Assembly: GCA_022695795.1 (NCBI GenBank) | Contig: MU404142.1 | Span: forward strand, 1 to 64,000 | DNA: 64,000 bases | Origin: Biscogniauxia marginata | Taxonomy: Eukaryota; Ascomycota; Sordariomycetes; Xylariales; Xylariaceae | Direction of reading: 5' to 3' | Shown here: piece after piece, positions 20,493 to 32,400 of the stretch | Layout of the letters: every line of letters begins with the position of its first letter | How positions within the stretch are numbered: the stretch's first letter is position 1 | Translations under genes and position numbers: made by a program | Notes under the pieces: generated by a model | Database searches by the model: none | The model's input: only the letters and a program-made list of their open reading frames with translations | Told to the model about the DNA's origin: nothing

Positions 20493-21243
20493 TCAAGCAG
20501 GGGCATTCGCTGATACCCACTCACTGAACTTGTCAGATTTTGCGCCGGCTAGATCGTGAATCCAGTGCCCAACGGTATCATGGATACTGAAACTGCTGTC
20601 GCTGTTCGTGGGCTCCTCCACGGGAGCCTCGGAGATGGCGTAGGCAAAGTTGGTGTCTCCGGCACCGTTGAGATAGGTCGGGTTGCCATCAAAGTCAGTC
20701 CAGCTTGCGCAGCCGGTGCACAGAGCTGTGAACTTGTAATGGGTCTCGTTGACGCTCGTACCTTTGAGGACCTGGTAGGTAGCATCTTCATAAGCAGCTG
20801 GAAGATAGTAACCCCTAGGTCTGATTAGCAATCGACCTGCGTCAGCTCACAGGGGAACATAGCCACATACAGAGCTTGTCGGGACGAGTATACGACATTC
20901 TCGCCGTCCGCCCACACGATCGTGAGAGGGTTATAAGTCATCATGCCACCCCACGCCCAGCCAACCCAGCCTAGTTCGATCGGTGCGACAACCTGAAGAA
21001 TGACATCGTACGCGCTATCCCCGCTCGCGTTCGCCGGAAGCGCCAGCCGGTACGTGACCCCCTCGGTGATCGTACTCGATTGAAAGGTGATCCCAGTCTC
21101 GGCATCCTCGAAGGGGGCCGTGTCCGTCTGTGCCTGAACTACAACACGTTCAGCATTATTAGCATATATATTAGTTCGTCGCAGGACAACTCACCAGAGG
21201 CAGCGAGGCCAATAATGCTCGTCGCAATTGTATACCACTTCAT
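20493..21243 (-). CDS. Secreted stand-alone cellobiose-dehydrogenase-type cytochrome domain (AA8)
   Basis: Three exons (21243-21195, 21138-20871, 20820-20493) encode 214 residues. The introns are 21139-21194 (GTGAGT to TTGTAG) and 20821-20870 (GTATGT to AATCAG); both joins keep frame. A signal peptide (MKWYTIATSIIGLAASVQAQ) precedes a cytochrome-type DOMON fold: FEDAETGITFQS, GWVGWAWGGMMTYNPL and VVYSSRQALPRGYY. Met82 or Met83 and His186 (in SFSIHD) are candidate axial haem ligands, corresponding to the Met/His pair of the cellobiose dehydrogenase cytochrome domain. C140 and C143 form the nearby CxxC. There is no attached flavin dehydrogenase or cellulose-binding module. AA8 proteins shuttle electrons, for example to lytic polysaccharide monooxygenases, or reduce iron extracellularly. 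The exact partner is unknown. Confidence 0.85.
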
Positions 21244-23127
21244 TGTGTATAGCGAGGGAAGTCAGATGTCGTAGGCCCTCGACAGCCCAGTCGAAGACGA
21301 GACAGGATACGGTGCCTTATACCCATGGGGGCCGCAGTCCATCGGTAGGCCATGATCAACTGGGAACATTTAATTTGGAGAGCTCTTTCCGCCGCGGCCC
21401 ATATAGGCAGAGTGGTAGGGCGTTCCTGGAACTAGGGTAGGACGTATATTGGCCTACCGACCCTCAGAACGACTTTCGATCGTCGGAAACTATACTATTT
21501 TTATGTCGTGCTCGCTTAGATGGGTAGAAATACTGGCCCGCCTGAAGCCAACGTGGCATTGGAAAGCGATATTAGTCGGGATCGGTTCCAATGCCCCGAC
21601 ATATGATATATATCTCTTAACCTCGAATTGACGTATCATGGTTACCGGGTTCTGCAAGGCACATTTGGGAGTGGAGGGTCTCACTCCGAGTAGGTCGGAT
21701 AAGCTCGTGAAAATCGTAGCTAAATGCACATGCATGAGGCCGAGGTGAAGCCAAGAATCGGACAAGCTTCCACTCATTTGTTGTCAGTTGGGAAGCTTAC
21801 TTTGCCTGCGATCTGATTGGGAGGCTAAATGTCGATATGCGGTATCGAGGATAGCGGGTTGATTACCTCGTGGAGAAAGAAAATATACGAGATGCTTCTA
21901 AACAAGAGGTAACCGGGCCTTTCTCGACAAACATAAGAGCATGACGACGGTTTCAGGGACCGTGGAATCGGATGTTGATGGTCCAAAAATCCGACGCATT
22001 CAGGCTAATATCGACCTAACAGAGCAAACAATGCGATGTCAACTGTAGATCGTGATGTTTCAGGAGCAAACTTACCGTTAACCTCAATCCATACACGTAT
22101 ATAACACTATACCCGGCAGGTATACCCTTCTACAGCACTGATTAATTGTGATGGAGTTATCTATCTGAAATAGCACCGGCTTCTTCTTCTTCATGCACTC
22201 TGAGCTCGCACATATATGATGATATTTATTCCTCGAGGACTAGACACATTGGTGTCTTGTGCTGGTAAGAAACCTTCGTTTTTCTATCAATATAGGCGTG
22301 GAGATGGGACTGCTACGGCAATCAGAACAGACGTTGTTGAACCCGCTTGATAGCCTTGACGGTATTCTCGGCAAGCGGTGGTAGTTCTTCGTGTTTAGCA
22401 GGAAAGCTCAGCTTATCCCTGTTCAGCGGCGACAGAGAGCAGACCTCATCGTGCGCTTCGTAGGTGTCGCTATCATAGCTCCTCAGCATACTAAGAATTA
22501 TTGTCTAGGTCAGTAATCTTATCAAGTGTCTAGACGAGGTTGCGGCTGTGACTACGGACCCTACCTCGCTAGCGAGGTGTGGTGTCATGCAACTAATGCG
22601 ATCACCATTCAGAAATTTGAATTCATGGTCCTGACATTGGAGACAGTGACACCAAAGGACGTGGCAAAGATGAGAAGAGCATCAGACGAGCCGGCCCTAG
22701 ATTATGTCCGATGAGAAATGGTACGGGTGTCAAGATGACCACGGACACTTGAAAGACTAGACGACAGAAGAATAACTCACAGGCCGCCTCCGAGCCTAAC
22801 GAGGCAGTGGAAGTGGAAGTGGAAGTGGAATAAGGCAATACCTGATATGTCGGTGGCATCCTACGGAAGAAGCCTTATTCTCTATTAGACAGAGGGAAAA
22901 GAAATGCGAAGAGGACTAAGACTATCGGGATGGGGGGGGGGGGGGTGACGGAAGAGATTGATTTATGTGGAATAGGGGAAATACGAATCCTCTAGTTCAG
23001 AGCCCAAAGGGACACGAATTCATCTTCTCAAGCCGGCCTCATATGCGAAATATTCTTATCTCAACTCGGGGACATGGGTAGTGTCCGTCTCTCTAGATAT
23101 TATTAAAATAAACCGTGAGGCGTTATC
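21244..23127. other. Intergenic, no gene recognised
   Basis: About 1.9 kb upstream of the AA8 gene. It contains a run of tandem GGAAGT units (22807-22829) and a G14 homopolymer at 22932-22945. The 5' part of the decayed P450 may extend back into this region but is not recognisable. Confidence 0.5.
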
Positions 23128-24065
23128 TCTTGGTGAGTCTTTCGATCGCTTGCAGAGCTCTAATCTGCATACGTGAACTCATATCTTCTTCAGTGTCGCC
23201 AAACTCCTAGCGTTCAGATAAATTATTGCCCGCCTTCCGCAATTACTTCAAACTCCTTCAAAGATATTGAGCGATCCTGAGATTTGCCGAGCCGAATACA
23301 TAAGCGTTTTGACAATCAAATGAGGTCAACGAGCCAGCCATGGTACTCGAAGCAGCCTTCACCCTATTCAAACATCCACATGGGAGAAAATCAAGCATTA
23401 TCTCAAATACAGTTCTATGGCGCCAGGTCTTATGGACAGGCTGTGTGATGCGTATAATTCTAGCAAGATGACGTTCGAGCAACTTACAGGCAATGCGAAA
23501 CTCATCATTCGCGCTGGAAGCGAGACCACGGCGAAGTTGCTATCAGGTCAGATATCTCGCGACCCACCGATTAGCATCATTGAAGCTAATCAGCGTGAAC
23601 GGCGGGTCTTACTTTATTACTTCTAACTCATCCTAAGGCCCTTGAGAGGTTGGTCAGCGAGCTCCGAGTCGTTTCAAGGCCCCGATGAGATCACTATCGC
23701 AGGCACTAATCGCTGTAAGTATCTGGTCGTATGCATAGAAGGTGCAGTGTAAATCTACCTTCTATCATTACAACCCCATCACCGTGTTGTCTTAATCGAG
23801 CGGCCATGGTCGGTAACGAATTCATCTCGGAAGGCACTATCATCAACATTTCTACATACTGTCTAATAGCCTCGAGAACTAGGCGCAGCTGGAGCGCTGG
23901 ATGGGTAAGGGTCCCGAGTTGTATGGCAATAAGAAGGATGCCCCTTAGCTATTCTCCTTTAGCTAACGGAACCGTATCGGTCGTAATCTCGTGTACGTCG
24001 AGATGAAACTTATCATCGCCAAGCTTCTCTAGCACTTCGATTTGGTAAATGTAACTAGGGGGAAT
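23128..24065 (+). pseudogene. Decayed cytochrome P450
   Basis: P450-like pieces appear in order on the plus strand but in different frames with stops between them: SLGESFDRLQSSN (about 23130), then KMTFEQLTGNAKLIIRAGSE with TTA (23465-23540; the I-helix A-G-x-E-T-T oxygen-binding motif), LTHPKALERLVSELR (about 23622-23665), GPDEITIAGTNRC and YLVVCIEGAV (K-helix region; about 23675-23755), NEFISEGTIINISTYC (about 23815-23865) and VEMKLIIAKLL (about 23996). The Cys haem-binding loop near PLSYSPLANGTVS has lost its FxxGxxxC pattern. Several stops and frame changes, far more than introns could explain, mark it as a pseudogene. P450s of this type (fungal benzoate 4-monooxygenase or secondary-metabolism families) are only suggested by the fragments. 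Confidence 0.8.
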
Positions 24066-25758
24066 TGGCTAGATTAGAAAGTTTACATGGATTGGGGGAG
24101 GACATCTCTTTACTTTGTAGATTAAGCCGTACCCCGCGCAGAGGAAGTGTCCTCGGGATAGCTTCTAGATGATGTTGTGAAACTTGGGCTTTCCGCCTTG
24201 TGTCAAGTAATAAAGACATGTAGCTTCTCTCTTTCGTTAGCTATTTATGTCGACACGTTAACTACTTTGGCTAAGGGGAGAAGCATACAAACCATGACGA
24301 GTTGTAGATAGGAGCGACGAATAGTTGACATGGACGAATCGGGGTACCTGAGTCATATGCCTATAATATGCAAGGAGATTGCTGATCCAAGCAGTCGTCT
24401 CCTCTACATTTAAAGGGCTGTTACCTTGCCTTAAGGAAAGCGTCGGGGTTCGGTTCTTTCTCTACCTTGTAGTAGCAGTATCACTTGTTTTGATAGGCCA
24501 GGCCTGTTCGCCTTGGCTCTAGAATATAGTGGTTTTAAGCAATATACACCACGTGAAATGTAGTTACGAGTTATGTAGCTAAGGAAGCATTTATAGGTAC
24601 TGTCTGTTGAAAGCCAGGGTAATGAATTTACTTGTTGGGTTAGTTCAGCTATCAGGAGAGACTACCTAGGGAGGACCTGCTTGATACATGATGCGGGCAC
24701 ATGTAAGCAGCATGGAAACACCAGTTTGAAGGAGTATTAAACAGCAGCGATGGCCTCTCGCTTAGTTATGAACAAGCAGGCATGCTGAGGATAGTAAGAT
24801 TACTATAAAGTTGCGGAATAGACTTATCTACTCGCACCACCTGTCTCTCTGCTTGTCTCTTCCAACCTATCTCTTAGATTACACCAGCTTCTAGTATCTA
24901 GATAAGTACTCGCTTAGTATAGAGCTAAGTTATCAACGCAAGTCCTTAAGTTCGCTATGTTGGCCGAGAATATCCTTTTAAGTATACCTTTGAGTCCGGT
25001 AATTGAAGGTGTCAATATACAGTACTTGGGTATAAAATGGACGCACCCTCGGAGCTGTTCGGATCTCGGTCTGGCTTCTTGCATACCTACCTATCTAACA
25101 AAGAGGTAAAGTAAGTCGTGTCGTATGGCGTGCTTATCTTGGCGGGCAAGGCAGTATTAGTTGGAGGCTCGAAATTCTCCGAGATTGACCTTTGCTTCTT
25201 CTTCTTCTTTTTGCTTTTTTTTTTCCAGTGCTTTCAGAGATAGGATTCATCTCGCACCTCTTATACTTACCTACCTACCTAAGGTAGGTAGTTACTTGGT
25301 ACTTTGTATCGTCCCTCACCGACTTGTTGATGATTCATGATTATTCAGTGCTAAGAAACATACAATATGACTATAGAAATGGTATGTTTTACACTACTGA
25401 TAAATAACACTGCCCCTTAGGTGAACAGGCTAAGTATTATCGTCGAACAAAGGTCGCATATCCCTCAATTCTCCAGGTTATTCCCCCACTCTTTCTGCTC
25501 CATCAGGAGGACCCTGAAGGTCTCCCTAGTGCAGATCACAGATCACGCCTTGCGATACCCTGAGATGATAGGGCGGCTTACCTTGGATATCGCGGTATCG
25601 GTGTTTTGTTACTGTTTTCTCCGTCGTGAACTTCCCATTTATAATATTTCTCTCTTCTCTTCTCCCCCTTTCCCTTTTCACACCACCTATTCTCAACCTT
25701 TCCCATGTTAGAACAGTCTCTAGTTAGTAGATCGCATTCAAAGGTAAAATAAAATAAG
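24066..25758. other. Intergenic, upstream of ARA2
   Basis: About 1.7 kb without a recognisable gene. It holds a CTT/T-rich tract at 25195-25226 and a TACCTACCTAAGGTAGGTAG motif at about 25268-25290. The 100 bp before the ARA2 start is CT-rich (TCTCTTCTCTTCTCCCCC), probably leader sequence. Confidence 0.55.
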
Positions 25759-26991
25759 ATGGTTTCCGTAGTCTCCGACCCGCCGCGCCCGCGCCAACCG
25801 CTTCACAAGTCCATCCCGCCGCTCGTCCTCGGCACCGCGACCTTCAACACGCAGTACGTACCGGACCCCTTCGACCTTCCGGCCGTGCCCATAGTGTCGC
25901 GCGCGCTCGATCTCGGTATCGGTGCCTTTGACACGTCGCCGTACTACGGGCCCTCGGAGCTGATCCTCGGCGACGCGCTGGCGCACCCATCGGTCACGTC
26001 GAAGCACCCGCGGTCCTCCTACTTCCTGATTACGAAGGCCGGCCGCGTTGCCGGCGACGAGTTTGATTACAGCCCCGCCTGGGTGCGGTACTCGGTGTAC
26101 CGCAGCCTCGAGCGCCTGCGCACCCCGTACCTCGACCTCGTGTACATGCACGATGTCGAGTTCGTGTCCCCGCCCGAGGTCCTGGCCGCGGTGCGCGAGC
26201 TGCAACGGCTCCGCGACGAGGGCGTCATCCGGTATGTGGGAATCAGCGGGTATCCTGTCGAGCGGCTCTGCGAGCTCGCGGAGCTAGTCCTGCGGGAGAC
26301 GGGCGAACCGCTCGACGCGGTGCTGAGCTATTGCCACTTTACGATACAGAACACCACGCTGGGAGGGTCGGCATTGAAGCGTCTCGAGGACGCCCGCGTA
26401 GATGTCGTCCTGAACGCCAGCATGTTAGGTATGGGGTTGTTGACGACTCGAGGCGCCGACGCCGGACCGATCGCTACGTGGCATCCTAGCCCGGAGGGCT
26501 TAAGGCAAGCTTCTCATGACCTGACCCCTATCGCAGCAGCCGAGGATGAGAAGCTCGAGGTCGTCGCCATACGGTGGGCGCTAGACAATTGGTCGCGGAT
26601 CGGCGCGTCTCGAGGTGCGACGGTACCCAATCTCTCTATCGGGAGCCGAGTTGGCGTCAGCGTCATGGGCATCTCCAATATCGCCGAGCTGGAGGAGACG
26701 CATCGTGTCTTCCACAGCGTGATGGAAGGGCTGCAGTCCGAGACGACAGACGCACAGCAGCTGAGCCGAAGGCAATGGAGTTTGGACCGGCGGGAAAAGA
26801 TCCAAGGGATTGTAGAGAAGATGTGGGCGGTCCTGGGCGAGTGGAAGGATTACGGCTGGAGCAGCCCCAGTCCAGGATTTGTAAATACGCGGGAGCCTAG
26901 TCAACTCGGTGTAATACCCGACGATGGTATCTTCGCGAGACACACGGCAAAGTCGCCTATTCGGTTGAAGGTTGAAGAGGTGCCGGTATAG
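25759..26991 (+). CDS. ara2: D-arabinose 1-dehydrogenase, aldo/keto reductase
   Basis: This is a single exon of 410 residues. The AKR catalytic tetrad is visible: Asp58 and Tyr63 in FDTSPYYGPSE, Lys93 in LITKAGR and His131 in LDLVYMHD. The sequence, including VRYSVYRSLERLRTPYLDLV and GVIRYVGISGYP, fits the ARA2/L-galactose dehydrogenase group. In yeast, NAD-dependent Ara2 oxidises D-arabinose to the lactone used for D-erythroascorbic acid, an ascorbate analogue that protects against oxidants. The yeast protein is about 335 residues; this one is longer mainly at the C-terminus (after about residue 310), as is usual in filamentous fungi. Coding GC is much higher than in the flanks. It probably acts in the cytosol, since no targeting signal is visible. 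Confidence 0.88.
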   Translation: MVSVVSDPPRPRQPLHKSIPPLVLGTATFNTQYVPDPFDLPAVPIVSRALDLGIGAFDTSPYYGPSELILGDALAHPSVTSKHPRSSYFLITKAGRVAGDEFDYSPAWVRYSVYRSLERLRTPYLDLVYMHDVEFVSPPEVLAAVRELQRLRDEGVIRYVGISGYPVERLCELAELVLRETGEPLDAVLSYCHFTIQNTTLGGSALKRLEDARVDVVLNASMLGMGLLTTRGADAGPIATWHPSPEGLRQASHDLTPIAAAEDEKLEVVAIRWALDNWSRIGASRGATVPNLSIGSRVGVSVMGISNIAELEETHRVFHSVMEGLQSETTDAQQLSRRQWSLDRREKIQGIVEKMWAVLGEWKDYGWSSPSPGFVNTREPSQLGVIPDDGIFARHTAKSPIRLKVEEVPV

Positions 26992-28143
26992 AAATCGTTA
27001 AATAGAGACTATGGAGGAATGATTCCCATGGCTTTTTTGCTTGAGCCCACCTATCTATCTAGTTGAGGTACACACGAGCGGGCATGTCATGACACTTGAG
27101 CACGATATAGCGGTAATTGACGATACTTGAAAGCGAGGCACAATAAAGATTTCCCCATGATCAAGTATCTCTTAACATTAACATCCCACTTGTACCCTTG
27201 AGTGCTTTATCATGGTCCAAGAAAACAGAAACCTTGAATATAGACTATCCTGTCCAAGAGCCTCACCTGATTTAGGATTGACTATCAAAGCGGGAAGGTA
27301 GAACGACTCAGCAGCTATGGGCAGCTACTAAATATACGACGAAAATGTCGACGTATCCTGGTTATCCACGCACGGCTGTCACCCTCCTATGTATACTGCA
27401 GCATCCCCGGTGGCCTTCCCGAAGACATTTCAACCATCAGGCATAAGCTAGCTACCAGCCCCGAACCTCATCTGCCACATGAAGAGAATAACTTAATGAA
27501 CAACCAATTGAGGGTTTATTGAAAGATAGGTAGGTTAACCCTGGAATTATGCCCCTTATCCCCTACTTGAATGAGTACGCTAAAATCCCACTCTCCCGAG
27601 ACGGTCACTACTGACCCCAGCACTTCTCCTTGTCAGGTCAATTCCGATGTCGATGGTTGCAATGCCGACAAGTACCCATTAGGATGGCGGCGTTGCGGCT
27701 GTCATTCATTGACATTGACATGGGAGGGTCTTCAGTAAAGCATAGTAACCCGTATCGTAAATCCAGTAACATGGCCGATTTCATCCCTTCCTCGACTGGG
27801 GGGGTTGGTATCCTCGTAGTATATTGAGTGTCGCGATAAGTGCTGAAAGTTCGAAGTGGAACCCACAGAATTCTACTGCCACCAAGTTTGATTGCCTTAA
27901 CCTAAACGCTGTGAATTCGCTTGGAGACATAAATTCCTACACCACTTGTGAATGCCAAGTATCTATACTAGCAGTCCCAACTCCAACCGAAGAAAAAGAA
28001 AGCCAACGGTGCTACTCCCCTCCCCCATTATTTATGACTTAAATATCATATGCAAGATCCATAATCCCATTAGCCTGTTTCCACATTGATTAGACCAGTC
28101 CACCCGAGAAAAGAAATGCAGGCTCATCTCTCATCGTATGAAT
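26992..28143. other. Intergenic, no gene recognised
   Basis: About 1.15 kb between the convergent ARA2 and Sip5 genes. It should hold both 3' untranslated regions. The frames seen here are short and lack motifs. Confidence 0.6.
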
Positions 28144-30729
28144 CTATTGAGTAATCTCCTGCTGTCTCTCTGCCGTGCTTAAGCGCTCGAGTCTCTTAGA
28201 ATCCCTATCATCGTCTACCGACGCTGGGGTCTCCGGCGTGATCGTCAGCTGGGGAGGAGATGTGCTACTATCTTGCTTTTCGTCCGTGCTCTGGCTTGCT
28301 TCGTTTGTATCGAGCTTCGGTAGGTCATCCCGCCTCCCCTCGGCAGCTTCGCTTGGCCCATTGACAACACACTCGACATGCTCGCCATGTGCTTCGTTTC
28401 CCTCGGATGCTTTGCTCTCCTCACCTTGGTCCTCACCTTCGCCGTCGATCGGAACGCCAACCATTTCTGCAAGGCTTCTGAAGTTAAACATTGGTTCCGA
28501 ATTTCCGTTTTCGCCTTCCTCGCTACGACTGCCAAGGCTAAGACCACTCGCTCGTGGATCTTCAGTGCCCAAATTCTTGCCAGCATAGCTGCCGGGCATG
28601 CTATCTAAGCCGCTAGAGCTGACGGAACTAGCGTTACTCATCTGGCGCAGATGTGAAGACCCCCGTTGTCCCTGCGTGGTAGGAATTGGTAAGGATGGGG
28701 TATTGGTGGCTGCGATGCTTGTCTGTGCATCCTCGTTGCCCCCGCGGTCCACTGCCTTCCCCTTGCCGCTTGACGGCGATCCAGAGCCAGGTGCTGATCC
28801 GGCACGTTCACCCCCTTGACCGGATGACGCAGTGGCCGCCGCAGCTACGCTGGCTTCCACCCGTAGGTTACTGGCGCCACTATTGCCTCTCCTTCGTCCC
28901 AGTCCCAGGCTGAGGGAGCTCGCACTAGCGCTGCTACCGCTTCCACCGTAAACGTCACCTTTCTTCTTGGCGGTCTTTCGCTCCTCTTTCTCTCGTTTCT
29001 TAGCTTCCTTTCGAGCCTCTTTTTCTGCCTTTTTCTGGCGCTCCTCCTCGTCCGCGAGGCTCAACCTAATAGCTTCAGCCATCATGAGACTCTCGAGATG
29101 CGCAGCATCGATGCGTTCGCGGCCGGGGCCGGTCCGACCAGAGGAGGTGCGCGGACCTGGCTCGGGAGCCGAGGAACCGTCAGTTGCACCCTCGTTCACT
29201 TGCACACTGGCGCCGCTTCCGGGACTATCGCCGTCACGATGATTCCTACGAGCGAAGCGAGAGCGACCAAAAATAGTGCGGGATTCTTGATTTCCCATCA
29301 CGAATGCGGCATGGTGGAGAGCATCGGCGGCCGCGGCCCTCCGGCGCTGGTGTGCGCGAGCCGCTGCTAGCTTAGTAGACCAGTCTGGCCGGATACGGTC
29401 GGTTGTGATAACGCCTGGCGCATTAGCGGATACACTCTGTGTTCTCTTGCGGTTCGCGTGAGACGGGGGGACGGCAGAGGTCGGAGAGAGGCTTGAGTTG
29501 AGAGAACTCGATGATGACATCGCAGTGCCCATAGCACCGAGCGAAGGAGGGTTAAATGCGTAGGTCAGGCCCCTGCGAAACGGCGGAGGCTCGTATGTCA
29601 CGCCAAACTCGGTCTGGGTGCAGTAGGGACATTTGGCAGGCTCCATAATAAGGTCATCGCTCTGCTCTTGCGGCGCGTCCGATCCATTTTCCTCTCCGTG
29701 GTGCTCCGGGTGGTGCGGGTCGGGACGCTTGATCTGCACGAAGCATTCACTGCATATTATCTGGCAGCAACAGCGAGTCCGGTTCAGATAGGGTGGATAG
29801 TACATGAGACAGAGCGGGCATTCGATGCCGTCCTTGTAGAGGAATACCTCGAGAGGCTGGCCATTGACGAAGGGGTCATGGGCTAGATTGACCTCTCGCG
29901 GGGTCACATCGGTATGCGATCCGTTTCGAGATAGGCTCAGGGCTGCTGCCAGAGCCTTCTTGTGCGGCTTCAGCGCAGAACCAGTTCGAGGTGCGGCAGG
30001 TGAGGTAGGCGACGGCAGTGAGGAGCCCGGATTAGATCCGGTCTTGTCAGAAGAGGCAGACAGGGTCCGTGGACCCAAAGGAACGGTAAGGTTAGTAAGG
30101 TTCGGTGTTGAAGCGCCTGGTGAATCTGTGGATCTCGGCTGCGGCACCAGATGTTCGGGGACCTCATCAGCCGGAGGAATTTTGAGACCCCGAGCTGCAG
30201 CAACTATCTGGTGCTCGGCCCAGCTCTCATTGAAGTCATCTAAGCCACGCCAGAAGGGTGCTATCCTTCTTTCGATCTGTCAAGCCAAGAGTATAGATTA
30301 GCGACCAAGCCTCTAGTAAGTGGCACCATCGACCGTGACCCAGTAACTGACCTGTAGCTGGCGAACCACCGACTTGCAAAAATCTTCTGGTGCTGTGTAT
30401 ACCCCCATGGTAACAAGAAAACCACCGTCAACGTGTTCCTCCCTCATGCTGTGTTCTCGCTCCTTGACCCGTGCTATACGTTCCTTCTCGAGTCTCCTGG
30501 CCTCCCTCTCCTGTTTCGTCTCACGTCGCTCGAACGGAACATCCTGCTGGCGGGAGCTGGACGGGCTGCTGAAGGGAAGACCCAAGGAACCCAAGTCTCC
30601 CCGGGTGGCACGTCTCGACCTGTCGGCATGTTCGCCGTGGTAAGTGGCTCCATGCGAGCTTCCGCCAGCATCATTGGGAAGAACTAGCCGAGCGCCATTT
30701 CGGGCCTCCTTAGCGTGCGTATTGCCCAT
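28144..30729 (-). CDS. sip5: Sip5-like RING-type zinc-finger protein
   Basis: Two exons (30729-30352 and 30276-28144) encode 836 residues. The intron 30277-30351 (75 bp) runs GTCAGT to TTGACAG and joins in phase 0 (VVRQLQ-IERRIAPFWRGL). Features are an MGNT start (possible N-myristoylation), a Lys/Arg/Glu-rich helix at about 75-95, and a Cys cluster at about residues 279-345: ECPLCLMYYPPYLNRTRCC, IICSECFVQIKR and CPYC, a RING-like finger. A KKAEKEARKEAKKREKEE helix follows, then a long Ser/Gly/Glu-rich disordered tail. Yeast Sip5 binds the Snf1 kinase and Reg1/Glc7 phosphatase and helps their interaction under glucose limitation. The function here is inferred from the family. The fungal proteins are longer than the yeast one (489) because of the tail. 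Confidence 0.88.
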
Positions 30730-31989
30730 GTTGGATAAGGGTAATGCTATATAGCGCCTAAAACCGAGGCGGGCTGCTTGGGAGGTGGGAAGAGACGACA
30801 GGGAATGTGAGGCGAACGGGACGATGAGATTCGCTATTTATGCTGCCGACAAGTACTCGGATGCGCAGGTGGCAGGTTGTATCGTCTGTAACAGGGTCGC
30901 AAATAACTAAAAAGGCTATTGGCGCGAAGGTATTGGCCAGGCTGACGAGCAGGTTGGACCGGCGGATTGGATGGGGGACCAAAAATAAAAGATATGATCA
31001 TGGGTTTCGTTCCCGTGGTGGCCCGTGTAGACAGACAGGCTGAGTTCTAGCAGGTCTTATCGGATATAATAAACGAGGGAATGTGTGGTTTCTCAGAAGC
31101 AGGAGGGTTGCCCGGCGGCCAACACAACGGTAGTCATGAAAGGCGAAGAGACAGATGTTGATGGATGGATGCTGACTGTCAATGGATGTATCGGTAGCGC
31201 ATGCTTTGGGTGGCATTCAGGGAAACAAGCCCAGTAACGACCATTTCCGGGGCGCGAAGGATGCCCAGGCTTGAGTTTGACAAGCTGTCAAAGGATTTGA
31301 CAGCGACGAGATAATGGTGAATGTGACTGTAGCTGGTGTGGTGACGGGTGGGAAGAAAGAGAGAAAAAAGATGACGATGGCGATGTTACCAATGCTGCGT
31401 GCTATGCAAGGTTAGGTGTGTTGTCGATGCCGGTAGTGGTCGATGGTGGGCGAAAGATAATGCTCGTACTGCTATGTTAGGTAAGGTGAGGTCAGGTACC
31501 TGACGCTTATGCTATGATAAGGTACGATGCCGATGTAGCGTATTACTAGGTAAGTACACTGTGCGACTGTACGTACTGTATGTACTTACAATGCTGCGTT
31601 CCAATAGACAAAGCCCAGTGCTAGTAGGCAGGTAACCAAGGTACCCGACATGTAATTTGGAAAGATGTGGCTTATCTCCGGCCCTTGAAAGACCCGGAGA
31701 GGGGCAGTCGTAGGAGGGGTTTTGCCGGGGTTCTAAACTACCTACCTAGTATTAGGTAGGTACTTAAGCCTCCGCTAATCAACCTGGAAACTTTAAACCT
31801 TTCTTTTACAAGGCTCTGTAAAGCTTTATCACGAGAAATATTTATAGTAAATATATAAATAAAAAAATAAAGCGATTAATTATATAAATATTAATTCCCT
31901 TTTTTTTAAATAAGTTTTTTTTAAATTTAATAATAATTAAAAATATATATAATATATAAAAAAATAATTAATATATTTTATAAATAAAT
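30730..31989. other. Intergenic, Sip5 upstream region
   Basis: Probable Sip5 promoter and leader on the left, then sequence with TACCTAGTATTAGGTAGGTAC motifs at about 31740-31766 and an abrupt fall in GC from about 31800 into the AT-rich island. No gene recognised. Confidence 0.55.
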
Positions 31990-32400
31990 AAGTTATATAA
32001 ATAAGTAAGTCATTTAATTTTTTATATAAAATCGACTTTTTCAAAAATTTATAACTTTATATATAAAAATTATAAAAATATCGGACCTTTTTTTAAATTA
32101 TATAATTATAAGGTTTAATTAAAAGTAAAATTAAAAAAATATATAAATAAAATATATAAAAAAATATGTAAAAAGGTTTATATATTTTATTTTAATTTTT
32201 ATATGTTTTCTTTTCACGTCTTTTAAAAATAATTTTTTTTAATTTTACTTTTAATTAAACCTTATAATTATATAACTAAAAAAAAAAAAAGGTCCGAGAT
32301 TTTTATAATTTTTACGCGCAAAGTTATGAATTTTTGAAAAAGTCGATTTTATATAGGAAATCAAGTGGCCCACTCGTTTGTGTGGCCTACTCGCTTATGA
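31990..32400. mobile_element. Palindromic (foldback/MITE-like) AT-rich element, copy 2
   Basis: Same family as 148-545. Left-arm text TATATAAAATCGACTTTTTC near 32023 and the reverse complement of the right arm near 32338-32357 are nearly identical. Both arms continue through TTTATAACTTT/ATAACTTTG, a GGACC/GGTCC block, and AAGGTTTAATTAAAAGTAAA paired with its complement at about 32250-32270, with the centre near 32190. The right terminus (GGCCCACTCGTTTGTGTGGC, then CTACTCGCTTAT) keeps C and G where the left arm has T and A, consistent with uneven RIP. The left arm lacks about 14 bp found on the right. It encodes nothing. Confidence 0.7.
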
